Positions 7,064 through 13,780 of a DNA stretch of 13,780 bases are shown here, piece by piece. The DNA lies in NCBI GenBank assembly GCA_003343885.1, contig QAKH01000057.1, forward strand, positions 1 through 13,780, in the 5' to 3' direction. Origin of the DNA: Clostridiales bacterium (lineage in GTDB: Bacteria > Bacillota > Clostridia > Oscillospirales > CAG-382). The position numbers and the translations under genes were made by a program. Every line of letters begins with the position of its first letter. Within the stretch, counting starts at the first letter, position 1. Under the pieces are notes generated by a model. It had not been told where the DNA came from. It saw only the letters and a list, made by a program, of their open reading frames with translations, and searched no databases.

Positions 7064-8791
7064 ATGAAAAGAGCTGTTGCGGCGTTTGCAGCCGTAAGCA
7101 TTGTGCTTTGCACGGCAGGCGCGAAAGCAAATGCAAAAGACGTGCTAAACGTAAACATCCAAGTGGAGCAAACTGTGCCGGCTGCACGGATTTTGGCAAA
7201 TACGGATATGTCGGAGGCGGATACATATTCGGCAAAGCTGTCAGAAGTAATTTCCGATACGGCAAAGTATCTTATAAAAACTGTTTCGTCACCCACAGTC
7301 GGCTCAATAGGCGGAGAGTGGACGGTTATCGCCCTTTCAAGAAGCGGTGAGGAAGTGCCTGACGGGTACTTTGAGAGATATTACAGGAACGTGTGCGAAT
7401 ATACGGAAGAAAGACAAGGCGTGCTCCATGAGGTAAAAAGTACAGAGTACTCAAGAGTCATTCTTGCACTTACCTCTATTGGAAAAAGCCCTGAAAATGT
7501 CGCAGGATATAATCTGCTTGAGACTCTTGCCGATTATGACGCAACACTTAAGCAAGGGCTCAACGGTCCGATTTGGGCGCTTATAGCCCTTGACAGCGCC
7601 GGCTATGAAATACCGGAGAATACTTCGGCAAAAACCAAGGCGACAAGACAAATGTATGTTGACTATATTCTCGAATGTGAAATTGAGGGCGGCGGCTGGG
7701 CGCTGTCAAAAAATCTGACACAGCCCGACGCGGATATTACCGCAATGGCTCTTACGGCGCTGTCCCGGTATACCGAAGACGCAAAAGTCGAGCAAGCCGT
7801 ACAGCGCGGAATAAATGTACTCAGTAAAATGCAAAACGAAAACGGCGCCTATACGCAGTATAACTCGGAAAACTCGGAAACTGCGGCGCAGGTACTTACC
7901 GCAATGTCGGCGCTCGGCACCAATATATCCGATGAAAGATTTGTCAAGAACGGAAAAACCGTAGCCGACAGCATTTTGAGCTACTATAACAAGTCGCAGG
8001 GATTTTCCCACGCAGGTGCCTCAGGTGAAACAAATCTCATGGCAACAGAACAGTGCCTTTACGCACTGGTTGCGGCGTATAGGTTTGAAAACGGCAAAAA
8101 TGCGCTTTTTGACATGACAGACGTTGCCGGTTCAGGTACTGACGATGGAGAAAACGCCGACACAGAGCAGTCTTTCGGACTTTACGGCAAACATCCGGAC
8201 GTAAGAAAAACGAATGTGACAAATGAAAACAAAACATTTGACGATATTTCTGGGAATCCGGCTGAAAAAGAAATAGAAGCGCTTGCCGCAAGAGGCATTA
8301 TAAACGGAAAAACGGACAGCTTGTTTTTCCCGGATGATACCATAACCCGTGCGGAATTTGCCGCAATAACCGTGAGGGCACTCGGACTTCCGGCAAAGTC
8401 CGGAAAAGTCTTTGACGACGTGAGCGAGACTGACTGGTATTTTGAAAGCGTCGGCACGGCAAACGCTTATGGTATCATATACGGTATCAGCGATACACAG
8501 TTTGATCCGAACGGACTGCTTACCCGTCAAGAAGCGGCGGTTATGGTATCAAGAGCGGCAAAGCTTTGCGGAATGGATACAGAAATGGAGCTTTTCGCCG
8601 CAAGAAACATACTTGCCGAATTTGTCGATTACGTGAAGCTTGCCGACTGGGCAGTGGTTCCGACAGCGTTTTGCGTGTACAACGGAATACTTGACAGGTC
8701 GCAGATTGATTTGCGCCCGTCGGATCCGGCGTTAAGAAGCGATGTGGCAAGTATGTTATATAACCTGCTCGGAAAGGCGGAACTTCTTTGA
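7064..8791 (+). CDS. Secreted alpha/alpha-toroid protein (prenyltransferase/squalene-cyclase-like repeats) with SLH repeats; transcobalamin alpha-domain-like
   Basis: This 575-residue protein carries a signal peptide (residues 1-24, AKANA before the cut; Cys16 lacks a proper lipobox). Residues about 60-350 hold helical repeats with glycine turns typical of the terpenoid-cyclase toroid: GLNGPIWALIALDSAGYE (165-182), EGGGWAL (208-214) with PDADITAMALTALSRY (221-236), NGAYTQ (260-265) with ETAAQVLTAMSALG (272-285), and QGFSH (312-316) with ATEQCLYALVAAYRF (327-341). The DXDDTA acid motif of squalene-hopene cyclases appears as DADITA, with its last Asp replaced by Ile, and the protein is exported, so cyclase or prenyltransferase chemistry is unlikely. 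The alpha domain of intrinsic factor and transcobalamin has this same fold. A Gly/Asp linker (about 350-390) leads to three SLH repeats (391-440, 449-500, 515-572); the first has TRAE, the last is divergent (LRSD). Between DUF4430 genes and behind a B12 riboswitch, it is probably a wall-bound corrinoid-binding protein. Ligand binding is inferred. Confidence 0.9.
   Translation: MKRAVAAFAAVSIVLCTAGAKANAKDVLNVNIQVEQTVPAARILANTDMSEADTYSAKLSEVISDTAKYLIKTVSSPTVGSIGGEWTVIALSRSGEEVPDGYFERYYRNVCEYTEERQGVLHEVKSTEYSRVILALTSIGKSPENVAGYNLLETLADYDATLKQGLNGPIWALIALDSAGYEIPENTSAKTKATRQMYVDYILECEIEGGGWALSKNLTQPDADITAMALTALSRYTEDAKVEQAVQRGINVLSKMQNENGAYTQYNSENSETAAQVLTAMSALGTNISDERFVKNGKTVADSILSYYNKSQGFSHAGASGETNLMATEQCLYALVAAYRFENGKNALFDMTDVAGSGTDDGENADTEQSFGLYGKHPDVRKTNVTNENKTFDDISGNPAEKEIEALAARGIINGKTDSLFFPDDTITRAEFAAITVRALGLPAKSGKVFDDVSETDWYFESVGTANAYGIIYGISDTQFDPNGLLTRQEAAVMVSRAAKLCGMDTEMELFAARNILAEFVDYVKLADWAVVPTAFCVYNGILDRSQIDLRPSDPALRSDVASMLYNLLGKAELL
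8773..8791 (+). promoter_or_regulatory. Ribosome binding site and TTGA stop/start overlap
   Basis: AAAGGCGGA (8773-8781) lies six bases before TTG 8788 and twelve before ATG 8794. The TTG shares bases with the TGA stop (8789-8791) of the upstream gene, an arrangement typical of translational coupling. The spacing favours TTG, but the common preference for ATG leaves the start unresolved by two codons. Confidence 0.5.
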
Positions 8792-9897
8792 AAATGAAAA
8801 CTTGGTTAAAACAACATCTTAACGTAATTATAATAGTGCTTATTGTAGCGGCGGCGCTTTTGCTGTCGTTCTTCCGGGGCGGAAACTATCCCGGCGGCGA
8901 TAAGGATAATGACAAAAATTCATTCGTGTTTTCGGAAAACGACGGAGCTGACGCCGACTTGACAGACGACTTAACAAAAGACGACGAAAGCAGTTCCGAA
9001 GACCGGGAAACTGCCGACGAAAGCGGCGTTGACGGCGTTAACGGCACCGACAACAAAAACGGCAACGAGAATAGCAATGAGAATGTCGATGACTCTGATA
9101 TATCAGAGCTCAGCAACTCTGGTGAATCAGAGCACAGCGAAGAAAAAAACGACGCCGTATCCGGGAATATTTCAGATAAGGAAGACGAAAATACAAATTC
9201 TTCAGAATCAGGACAAACTTCGGGGCAAACACTGTCCGTAACGCCGTCAACAGAGAATCCTCAAACGCCGCCGCAGACAAATAATGAGGCGAACTCCGGC
9301 ACTTCTGAAAATAATACTCAAACGCCTGAACAAACAAAAGAGCCGGACGAAACAGTAAATACGGCTGAACAGCAGAAAAATCCGCAAGAAACGTCAAATA
9401 CGGAAGAAAGCTCACACCCGGCGCCGGTCGATCCGGAAAACGCCGAAATATCCGATGTGGCGCTTAGCTGTACACTGACGGTAAAATGCGATACACTGCT
9501 TGATAACCTTGAGTTTCTCGATCCGGAAAAAACGGAGCTTGTGCCGGAAGACGGAGTGATATATCAGGCAAAAAACGTGACGTTTTATGAAGGCGAAAGT
9601 GTGTTCAACGTCCTTTCACGTGAACTTAAGGTAAATAAAATACATTTTGAATTTGTCAATACTCCGGCATATAACAGCGCTTATATTGAGGGAATAGGAA
9701 ACCTGTACGAGTACGACTGCGGAGAACTTTCCGGCTGGATGTACAAGGTCAACGGCTGGTTCCCGAACTACGGATGCTCACGTTATAAGCTTGAGGACGG
9801 AGATGTGGTGGAAATAGTCTATACGTGCGACCTCGGCGCTGACGTCGGCGGAGAGTATTCGGCAAAAAACGGGTATACAGGCGATGCGGCGGAATGA
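8788..9897 (+). CDS. Membrane-tethered DUF4430 (transcobalamin beta-domain-like) protein
   Basis: The protein has 369 residues from a TTG at 8788, which overlaps the previous stop as TTGA, or 367 from the ATG at 8794. The purine stretch at 8773-8781 is better spaced for the TTG. Residues 11-29 form one hydrophobic segment without a clear cleavage site, so it is probably a membrane anchor with the rest outside. Residues about 32-220 are a disordered spacer rich in Asp, Glu, Asn, Ser, Thr and Gln, long enough to reach into the wall. Residues about 222-356 are a DUF4430 domain with GESVFNVLSRELK (268-280), IEGIGNLYEYDCGELSGWMY (300-319), VNGWFPNYGCSRYKLEDGD (321-339) and YTCDLG (345-350). Five cysteines (228, 234, 311, 330, 347) may form disulfides. 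This beta-domain homologue lies directly before the transporter genes and probably passes corrinoid from wall proteins to the S component; that step is inferred. Confidence 0.88.
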   Translation: MKMKTWLKQHLNVIIIVLIVAAALLLSFFRGGNYPGGDKDNDKNSFVFSENDGADADLTDDLTKDDESSSEDRETADESGVDGVNGTDNKNGNENSNENVDDSDISELSNSGESEHSEEKNDAVSGNISDKEDENTNSSESGQTSGQTLSVTPSTENPQTPPQTNNEANSGTSENNTQTPEQTKEPDETVNTAEQQKNPQETSNTEESSHPAPVDPENAEISDVALSCTLTVKCDTLLDNLEFLDPEKTELVPEDGVIYQAKNVTFYEGESVFNVLSRELKVNKIHFEFVNTPAYNSAYIEGIGNLYEYDCGELSGWMYKVNGWFPNYGCSRYKLEDGDVVEIVYTCDLGADVGGEYSAKNGYTGDAAE

Positions 9898-10777
9898 GTT
9901 TAAAACATATCACCCGGTTGTAAATCTTTTGTATTTTGTATTTGTTATAGGATTTTCCATGGTTTTTATGCATCCGGTCTGCCTTGGAATCTCATTTTTG
10001 GCAGGATATGTGTATCTGCCGGTTTTAAAAGGACCGAGAAAAGCAGCAGCAAGCCTTTTATACGTTTTGCCTGTGTTTTTGATAATGGCAGCGATAAATC
10101 CGGCGTTTAACCATGAGGGCGTAACGATACTTTCGTATCTTCCGAGCGGAAATCCGCTGACGATGGAATCTATTTTGTACGGACTTTGCTCGGCGGCGAT
10201 GATCGTATGCGTAATAGTTCATTTTTCGTGCTGGAACGAGGTTATGACAAGCGATAAGATAGTGTATCTTTTCGGAAAAGCCGTGCCGTCGCTGTCGCTC
10301 ACTTTTTCAATGACATTAAGACTTGTTCCGAGATTTACCGCACAGCTAAAGCAGATATCGTCTTCTTTAAAATGCATAGGGAAAGACGCCGGAAGCGGAA
10401 ACGTTGTGAAAAGAACAAAAAATGCTCTCGGCACGTTGTCAATACTTGTAACCTGGTCGCTTGAAAATGCCGTCGATACCGCCGACAGCATGAAATCGAG
10501 AGGATACGGATTAAAAGGGAGAACTTCTTTCTCGGTTTTCCGCTTTGACAAAAGGGATTTGAAAGCTGTTTTGTGCATAGCTTTTCTCGGTGTTTATATT
10601 TTGATCGGCGGTTTTTCCGGAGCCTTGTACTTCAGATATTTTCCGTCCGTGAAAGCCGCTCAGATCACACCGTACAGCGTCAGTGTTTTTGTTTGTTATC
10701 TCGCGCTTTGCCTGCTTCCTTCAATCATCGAAATACAAGAGGTCGTAAAATGGAATTATATCAAGTCAAAAATGTAA
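9884..10777 (+). CDS. ecfT: ECF transporter transmembrane component EcfT
   Basis: This 297-residue integral membrane protein is the scaffold subunit of an energy-coupling-factor vitamin transporter. It joins the S component to the two ATPases and transmits ATP-driven movement. Hydrophobic segments lie at about 11-28, 31-47, 57-73, 97-115, 229-248 and 262-283. Between the fourth and fifth is the amphipathic cytoplasmic region with TLRLVPRF (144-151) and ADSMKSRGYG (200-209), which contains an Arg-Gly coupling motif of the EcfT family (R206-G207). I see only this one clear copy; EcfT proteins usually carry two such motifs. Length is normal. Its ATG overlaps the previous gene's end by 14 bases and its own end overlaps the next start by 28 bases, so the three products are probably made in fixed proportion. 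Since the ATPases and S component are fused next door, this is probably a dedicated EcfT rather than one shared by many S components. Confidence 0.92.
   Translation: MRRNEFKTYHPVVNLLYFVFVIGFSMVFMHPVCLGISFLAGYVYLPVLKGPRKAAASLLYVLPVFLIMAAINPAFNHEGVTILSYLPSGNPLTMESILYGLCSAAMIVCVIVHFSCWNEVMTSDKIVYLFGKAVPSLSLTFSMTLRLVPRFTAQLKQISSSLKCIGKDAGSGNVVKRTKNALGTLSILVTWSLENAVDTADSMKSRGYGLKGRTSFSVFRFDKRDLKAVLCIAFLGVYILIGGFSGALYFRYFPSVKAAQITPYSVSVFVCYLALCLLPSIIEIQEVVKWNYIKSKM
10735..10752 (+). promoter_or_regulatory. Ribosome binding site that sets the start of the ATPase/S fusion
   Basis: AAGAGGT just before the ATG at 10750 is a good Shine-Dalgarno sequence, and MELYQVKNVSFTYPG is a normal ABC ATPase beginning. 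The frame is open further upstream, to a possible start at 10573, but those 59 codons lie inside ecfT in another frame and encode nothing ABC-like. The start at 10750 is therefore preferred. Confidence 0.85.
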
Positions 10778-13629
10778 GCTTTACTTATCCCGGAAGAACC
10801 GGGAAAGCTCTTGATAACGTATCTCTTTCGGTGTCTAAGGGCGAATTTTTATGTATTTGCGGTAAATCAGGCTGTGGGAAAACTACGCTTTTAAGGCTGT
10901 TAAAGCCTGCGATAGCGCCTCACGGGGATTTGCACGGAGAGGTTTTGTACGACGGCACTCCGGCGAAAACACTTGACGATTACCGTCAGGCGTCTGAAAT
11001 TGGCTTTGTTATGCAAAGTCCGGATAACCAGATAGTATGCGATAAAGTATGGCATGAGCTTGCATTCGGACTTGAAAGCCTTGGCTGCAGAACGGATGAA
11101 ATAAGGACGAGAGTTTTTGAGATGGCGTCCTTTTTCGGAATAGAAAACTGGTTTCATAAAAAGGTTTCTGAGCTGTCCGGGGGACAAAAACAGATTTTAA
11201 GCCTTGCGTCGGTGATGGTAATGCGGCCTTGTGCAGTGCTTCTTGACGAGCCGACAAGTCAGCTTGATCCGATTGCCGCATCCGAGTTTTTCAAAATGCT
11301 TGAAAAGATAAACAGGGAACTCGGCACTGCGGTGATTTTGTCCGAGCACAGACTTGAGGAGGTTTTCCCGATTGCCGACAGGGTAATCGTAATGGACGGC
11401 GGGAAAATAATAGCCGACCAAACTCCGGCTAAAGTGGGAAATATATTAAAACAGGCTGAAAACGAGATGTTTGCGGCGCTTCCTGCTCCGTCGCAGGTTT
11501 TCCTTACTGTAACGGATTCCACGGACGGCGAAAAAGTCCCCGTCACAGTAAGAGAGGGAAGAAAGTGGCTTGAGGAGTATACCTTAAACCATCAGGCAGA
11601 CAAAAGCTTGCTGACAGGCGGCAATCATGATGATAATACCTGCCGTGCCGGCGGCAAGAACGGCGACACAGCCGAAAACGCAGTCGAGCTTGATGAAATC
11701 TGGTTCAGATACGAAAAAAATCTTTCCGATATTCTGAAAGGCGTTAGCCTTAAAATAAAAAAAGGCGAGTTTTTCGCACTTCTCGGCGGAAACGGAGCCG
11801 GCAAAACAACGCTGTTATCGGTTATAAGCGCATTAAGAGTACCATACCGCGGAAAAGTGTACATAAACGGAAATCAGCCGGAAAAAATCAAAAATTTGTA
11901 TGACGGCGTACTGGGAGTGCTTCCCCAGAATCCTCAAAACCTGTTTGTAAAGAAAACGGTCTTGCTCGACCTTGCGGAGATGCTCGACTTACAAGACATA
12001 TCCGAAGAGGAAAAAAAGAAAAAAATCTTAAATGTCGCAAAGCTTTGCCGCATATCCGACCTGCTGCCGTATCATCCGTATGACTTGTCGGGCGGCGAAC
12101 AGCAAAGGGCAGCGCTTGCCAAAGTCCTGCTGAAAAATCCGGAAATTTTACTGCTCGACGAGCCGACAAAGGGATTAGACGCACATTTTAAAAGTATTCT
12201 TGCCGGTATACTCATAAACCTGAAGAGGCACGGCGTAACAATAATTATGGTGTCGCACGATACGGAATTCTGCGCACAGTATGCCGACAGATGCTCGCTT
12301 ATGTTCGACGGAGCAGTGACCGAGCCGTCAGGCGCACGTGAGTTTTTCAGAGCAAACAGCTTTTATACTACCGCCGCATGCCGAATGGCGCACACAACAA
12401 TTCCGGAAGCTGTGACAAGCGGTGATATTATAGCGGCGCTTACAGGAAAGCGAATAGAGTTTTCGTGGGAGTTGTCGAACGGTTTTCCGCACGGCGCAGG
12501 CGGCGAAAATGACGGTAACGATGAATATTACGATGTTTGCGCTGACAGCAAAGACGATAAGCATGGCGACAGCAATAGACTCGACGGCGATGACAGCAAT
12601 GGCAGCGCACACTGCGCCGCAGAAGGTAAAAACCGAGAAAATACCGAAAATTCGGACGAAAAAAGCGAAAAAGAAAACGCCTTATGGAAAGGGCGCAAAC
12701 AAGTTGAAAAAAAGAAAAAAATATCAAAGGCAAAAATGTTTGCCGGAGTTTTCTGCCTCGTATTGTTTATTTTAAGCTGCGTTCTGCATTTAGGCACAGG
12801 TAAAGCCGTTATAGTGTCTGACGAATTTTTTCCTTATTTAGTCATAGGCGAGCTTGCCCTTAGTTTCGTTTTCCTGTTTACGTCAAAGAGAAAGGGCGCA
12901 GAAATTCAAATCAGCCGAGCTAATGTGCCTTTAACGAAAAAATCGCTTGCCTCAGCGCTTTTTGTCCTGATAGCCGTGCCGGTTACGATTTTCATCGGCA
13001 TGTTTGCCTTCGGCGACAGGAAATACTATTTTATAAGTCTGCTTATAATACTTGAAACTATTTTGCCGTTTTGGGTGATGTTTGAAAAAAGAAAGCCGAG
13101 AGCGAGGGAGATAGTACTTATAAGCGTGCTGTGCGCAATAGGCGTTGCGGGAAGGACAGCGTTTTTCATGGTTCCGCAGTTTAAGCCTGTTGCGGCGCTG
13201 GTAATAATTACTGGTTTGTGCTTTGGCAGTCAGACAGGGTTTCTCGTCGGATCGGTTACGGGCTTTGTATCAAATTTTTTCTTCGGACAGGGACCTTGGA
13301 CACCGTGGCAGATGCTTGCTTACGGCTTGATAGGCTTTATATCGGGAGGATTTTTCAGATACGGCTTTTTCAGAAAAACAAAAGCGGCGCTTTGCGTATT
13401 CGGCTTTTTTGCAACGCTTATTCTTTACGGCGGTGTTGTCAATATGGCGTCGGCTCTTATGTGGATAGCACGTCCGCAGGGCGGTTCGCTGCTTTCTGTT
13501 TATGCAATGGGACTTCCTTTTGACTTAATACATGCTGTTTCAACAGCATTTTTCCTGTGGGTAGCGGCAGAACCGATGATTGAGAAACTCGAGAGGGTAA
13601 AGCTGAAGTATGGAATAATGCAGTTATAG
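10750..13629 (+). CDS. Fused ECF transporter: two ABC ATPases plus S component (EcfA-EcfA'-S), predicted corrinoid importer
   Basis: The 959-residue polypeptide joins three ECF subunits. ATPase 1 (about 1-245) has Walker A GKSGCGKTT (38-46), Q-loop Q89, LSGGQ (142-146), Walker B VLLDEPTSQLD (163-173) and H200. ATPase 2 (about 312-540) has GGNGAGKTT (346-354), Q393, LSGGE (446-450), LLLDEPTKGLD (467-477) and H503. All catalytic motifs are intact, so both sites should hydrolyse ATP. A linker at about 580-657 is rich in Asp, Asn, Glu and Ser and turns Lys-rich at its end. Residues about 661-942 hold roughly ten hydrophobic segments; the last six (from about 785) contain ARXXFFMVPQFKPVAALVII-like (801-820, reading GRTAFF) and SNFFFGQGPWTPWQM (841-855), conserved features I associate with Clostridial ECF S components of the cobalamin-linked CbrT-like type. 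Even TM count keeps both ends in the cytoplasm. The S component binds substrate in the membrane. A B12 riboswitch and DUF4430 neighbours support corrinoid as substrate, but no transport evidence is visible. Confidence 0.93.
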   Translation: MELYQVKNVSFTYPGRTGKALDNVSLSVSKGEFLCICGKSGCGKTTLLRLLKPAIAPHGDLHGEVLYDGTPAKTLDDYRQASEIGFVMQSPDNQIVCDKVWHELAFGLESLGCRTDEIRTRVFEMASFFGIENWFHKKVSELSGGQKQILSLASVMVMRPCAVLLDEPTSQLDPIAASEFFKMLEKINRELGTAVILSEHRLEEVFPIADRVIVMDGGKIIADQTPAKVGNILKQAENEMFAALPAPSQVFLTVTDSTDGEKVPVTVREGRKWLEEYTLNHQADKSLLTGGNHDDNTCRAGGKNGDTAENAVELDEIWFRYEKNLSDILKGVSLKIKKGEFFALLGGNGAGKTTLLSVISALRVPYRGKVYINGNQPEKIKNLYDGVLGVLPQNPQNLFVKKTVLLDLAEMLDLQDISEEEKKKKILNVAKLCRISDLLPYHPYDLSGGEQQRAALAKVLLKNPEILLLDEPTKGLDAHFKSILAGILINLKRHGVTIIMVSHDTEFCAQYADRCSLMFDGAVTEPSGAREFFRANSFYTTAACRMAHTTIPEAVTSGDIIAALTGKRIEFSWELSNGFPHGAGGENDGNDEYYDVCADSKDDKHGDSNRLDGDDSNGSAHCAAEGKNRENTENSDEKSEKENALWKGRKQVEKKKKISKAKMFAGVFCLVLFILSCVLHLGTGKAVIVSDEFFPYLVIGELALSFVFLFTSKRKGAEIQISRANVPLTKKSLASALFVLIAVPVTIFIGMFAFGDRKYYFISLLIILETILPFWVMFEKRKPRAREIVLISVLCAIGVAGRTAFFMVPQFKPVAALVIITGLCFGSQTGFLVGSVTGFVSNFFFGQGPWTPWQMLAYGLIGFISGGFFRYGFFRKTKAALCVFGFFATLILYGGVVNMASALMWIARPQGGSLLSVYAMGLPFDLIHAVSTAFFLWVAAEPMIEKLERVKLKYGIMQL

Positions 13630-13780
13630 CTGAAGTGTTGTATTCATACAGAACAGGCACTCCTTAACCTGCATGAATACGTCGATAAAGCGGCTGAGAG
13701 CCGCAGCAATATTCGCGGGCGAGCAAGAGAAAATAACGTATTTTGTTTTTCGCGAATCCGCGCCCGTTTGCGTGCCATAA
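13630..13780. other. Non-coding 3' region rich in inverted repeats
   Basis: No gene is supported. Three structures follow the operon. GTATTCAT (13640-13647) pairs with ATGAATAC (13673-13680), with an inner CAGG (13654-13657) / CCTG (13668-13671). GCGGCT (13690-13695) pairs with AGCCGC (13699-13704) around a GAG loop. ATTCGCG (13711-13717) pairs with CGCGAAT (13751-13757), and the overlapping CGGGCG (13716-13721) could instead pair with CGCCCG (13761-13766). None is followed by a T-run on the + strand, so no classical terminator can be called, though the first two may act as weak stops or protect the 3' end of the mRNA. Confidence 0.5.

Noticed and set aside
7106..7114. Lipoprotein lipobox at Cys16 of the toroid protein
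   Set aside because: The residues before Cys16 are Ile-Val-Leu, lacking the small residue needed at -1; a signal peptidase I site at AKANA fits better.
7064..8791. Calling the toroid protein a prenyltransferase or squalene cyclase
   Set aside because: The DXDD acid motif is incomplete, the protein is exported and SLH-anchored, and the B12 context fits a binding role better.
10573..10749. Upstream extension of the ATPase/S fusion by 59 codons to a start at 10573
   Set aside because: It lies inside ecfT in another frame and encodes no ABC-like sequence. A good ribosome binding site and a typical ABC N-terminus point to the ATG at 10750.

Overview
The window looks like a piece of a low-to-mid-GC Gram-positive anaerobe, most likely Bacillota, class Clostridia. 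Reasons: AAAGGAG-type ribosome binding sites, S-layer homology (SLH) cell-wall anchors, an ECF-type vitamin transporter, and surface proteins rich in Ig-like and cadherin-like modules. No rRNA, tRNA, CRISPR array or phage gene is visible, and every convincing gene is on the + strand.

Layout. (1) Positions 1-905 hold the 3' part of an IS481-like DDE transposase whose start lies left of the window; its non-coding flank runs to about 1150. (2) Positions 1156-1603 form a complete regulatory leader: a TTGACT-17-TATACT promoter with an extended -10, a cobalamin (B12) riboswitch, and a Rho-independent terminator placed before the first gene. (3) Positions 1653-13629 form one five-gene operon: a 1762-residue secreted SLH protein with a DUF4430-like domain near each end; a 575-residue secreted alpha/alpha-toroid (prenyltransferase/squalene-cyclase-like repeat) protein, also with SLH repeats; a 369-residue membrane-tethered DUF4430 protein; an EcfT membrane component; and a 959-residue single polypeptide joining two ABC ATPases to an ECF substrate-binding (S) component. 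(4) Positions 13630-13780 are non-coding and rich in inverted repeats.

How the genes fit together. In animal intrinsic factor, transcobalamin and haptocorrin, B12 is held between an alpha domain (an alpha6/alpha6 barrel) and a small beta domain related to DUF4430. Here both modules are encoded side by side, but on separate wall- or membrane-anchored proteins, under a B12 riboswitch and next to a dedicated ECF transporter. The best reading is a surface B12 (corrinoid) capture and import system with a 'split intrinsic factor' architecture: wall-bound proteins bind the vitamin, the membrane-tethered DUF4430 protein passes it on, and the EcfT/AAS fusion imports it. The riboswitch, the protein modules and the ECF parts are read directly from the sequence. 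The ligand and the hand-over path are inference.
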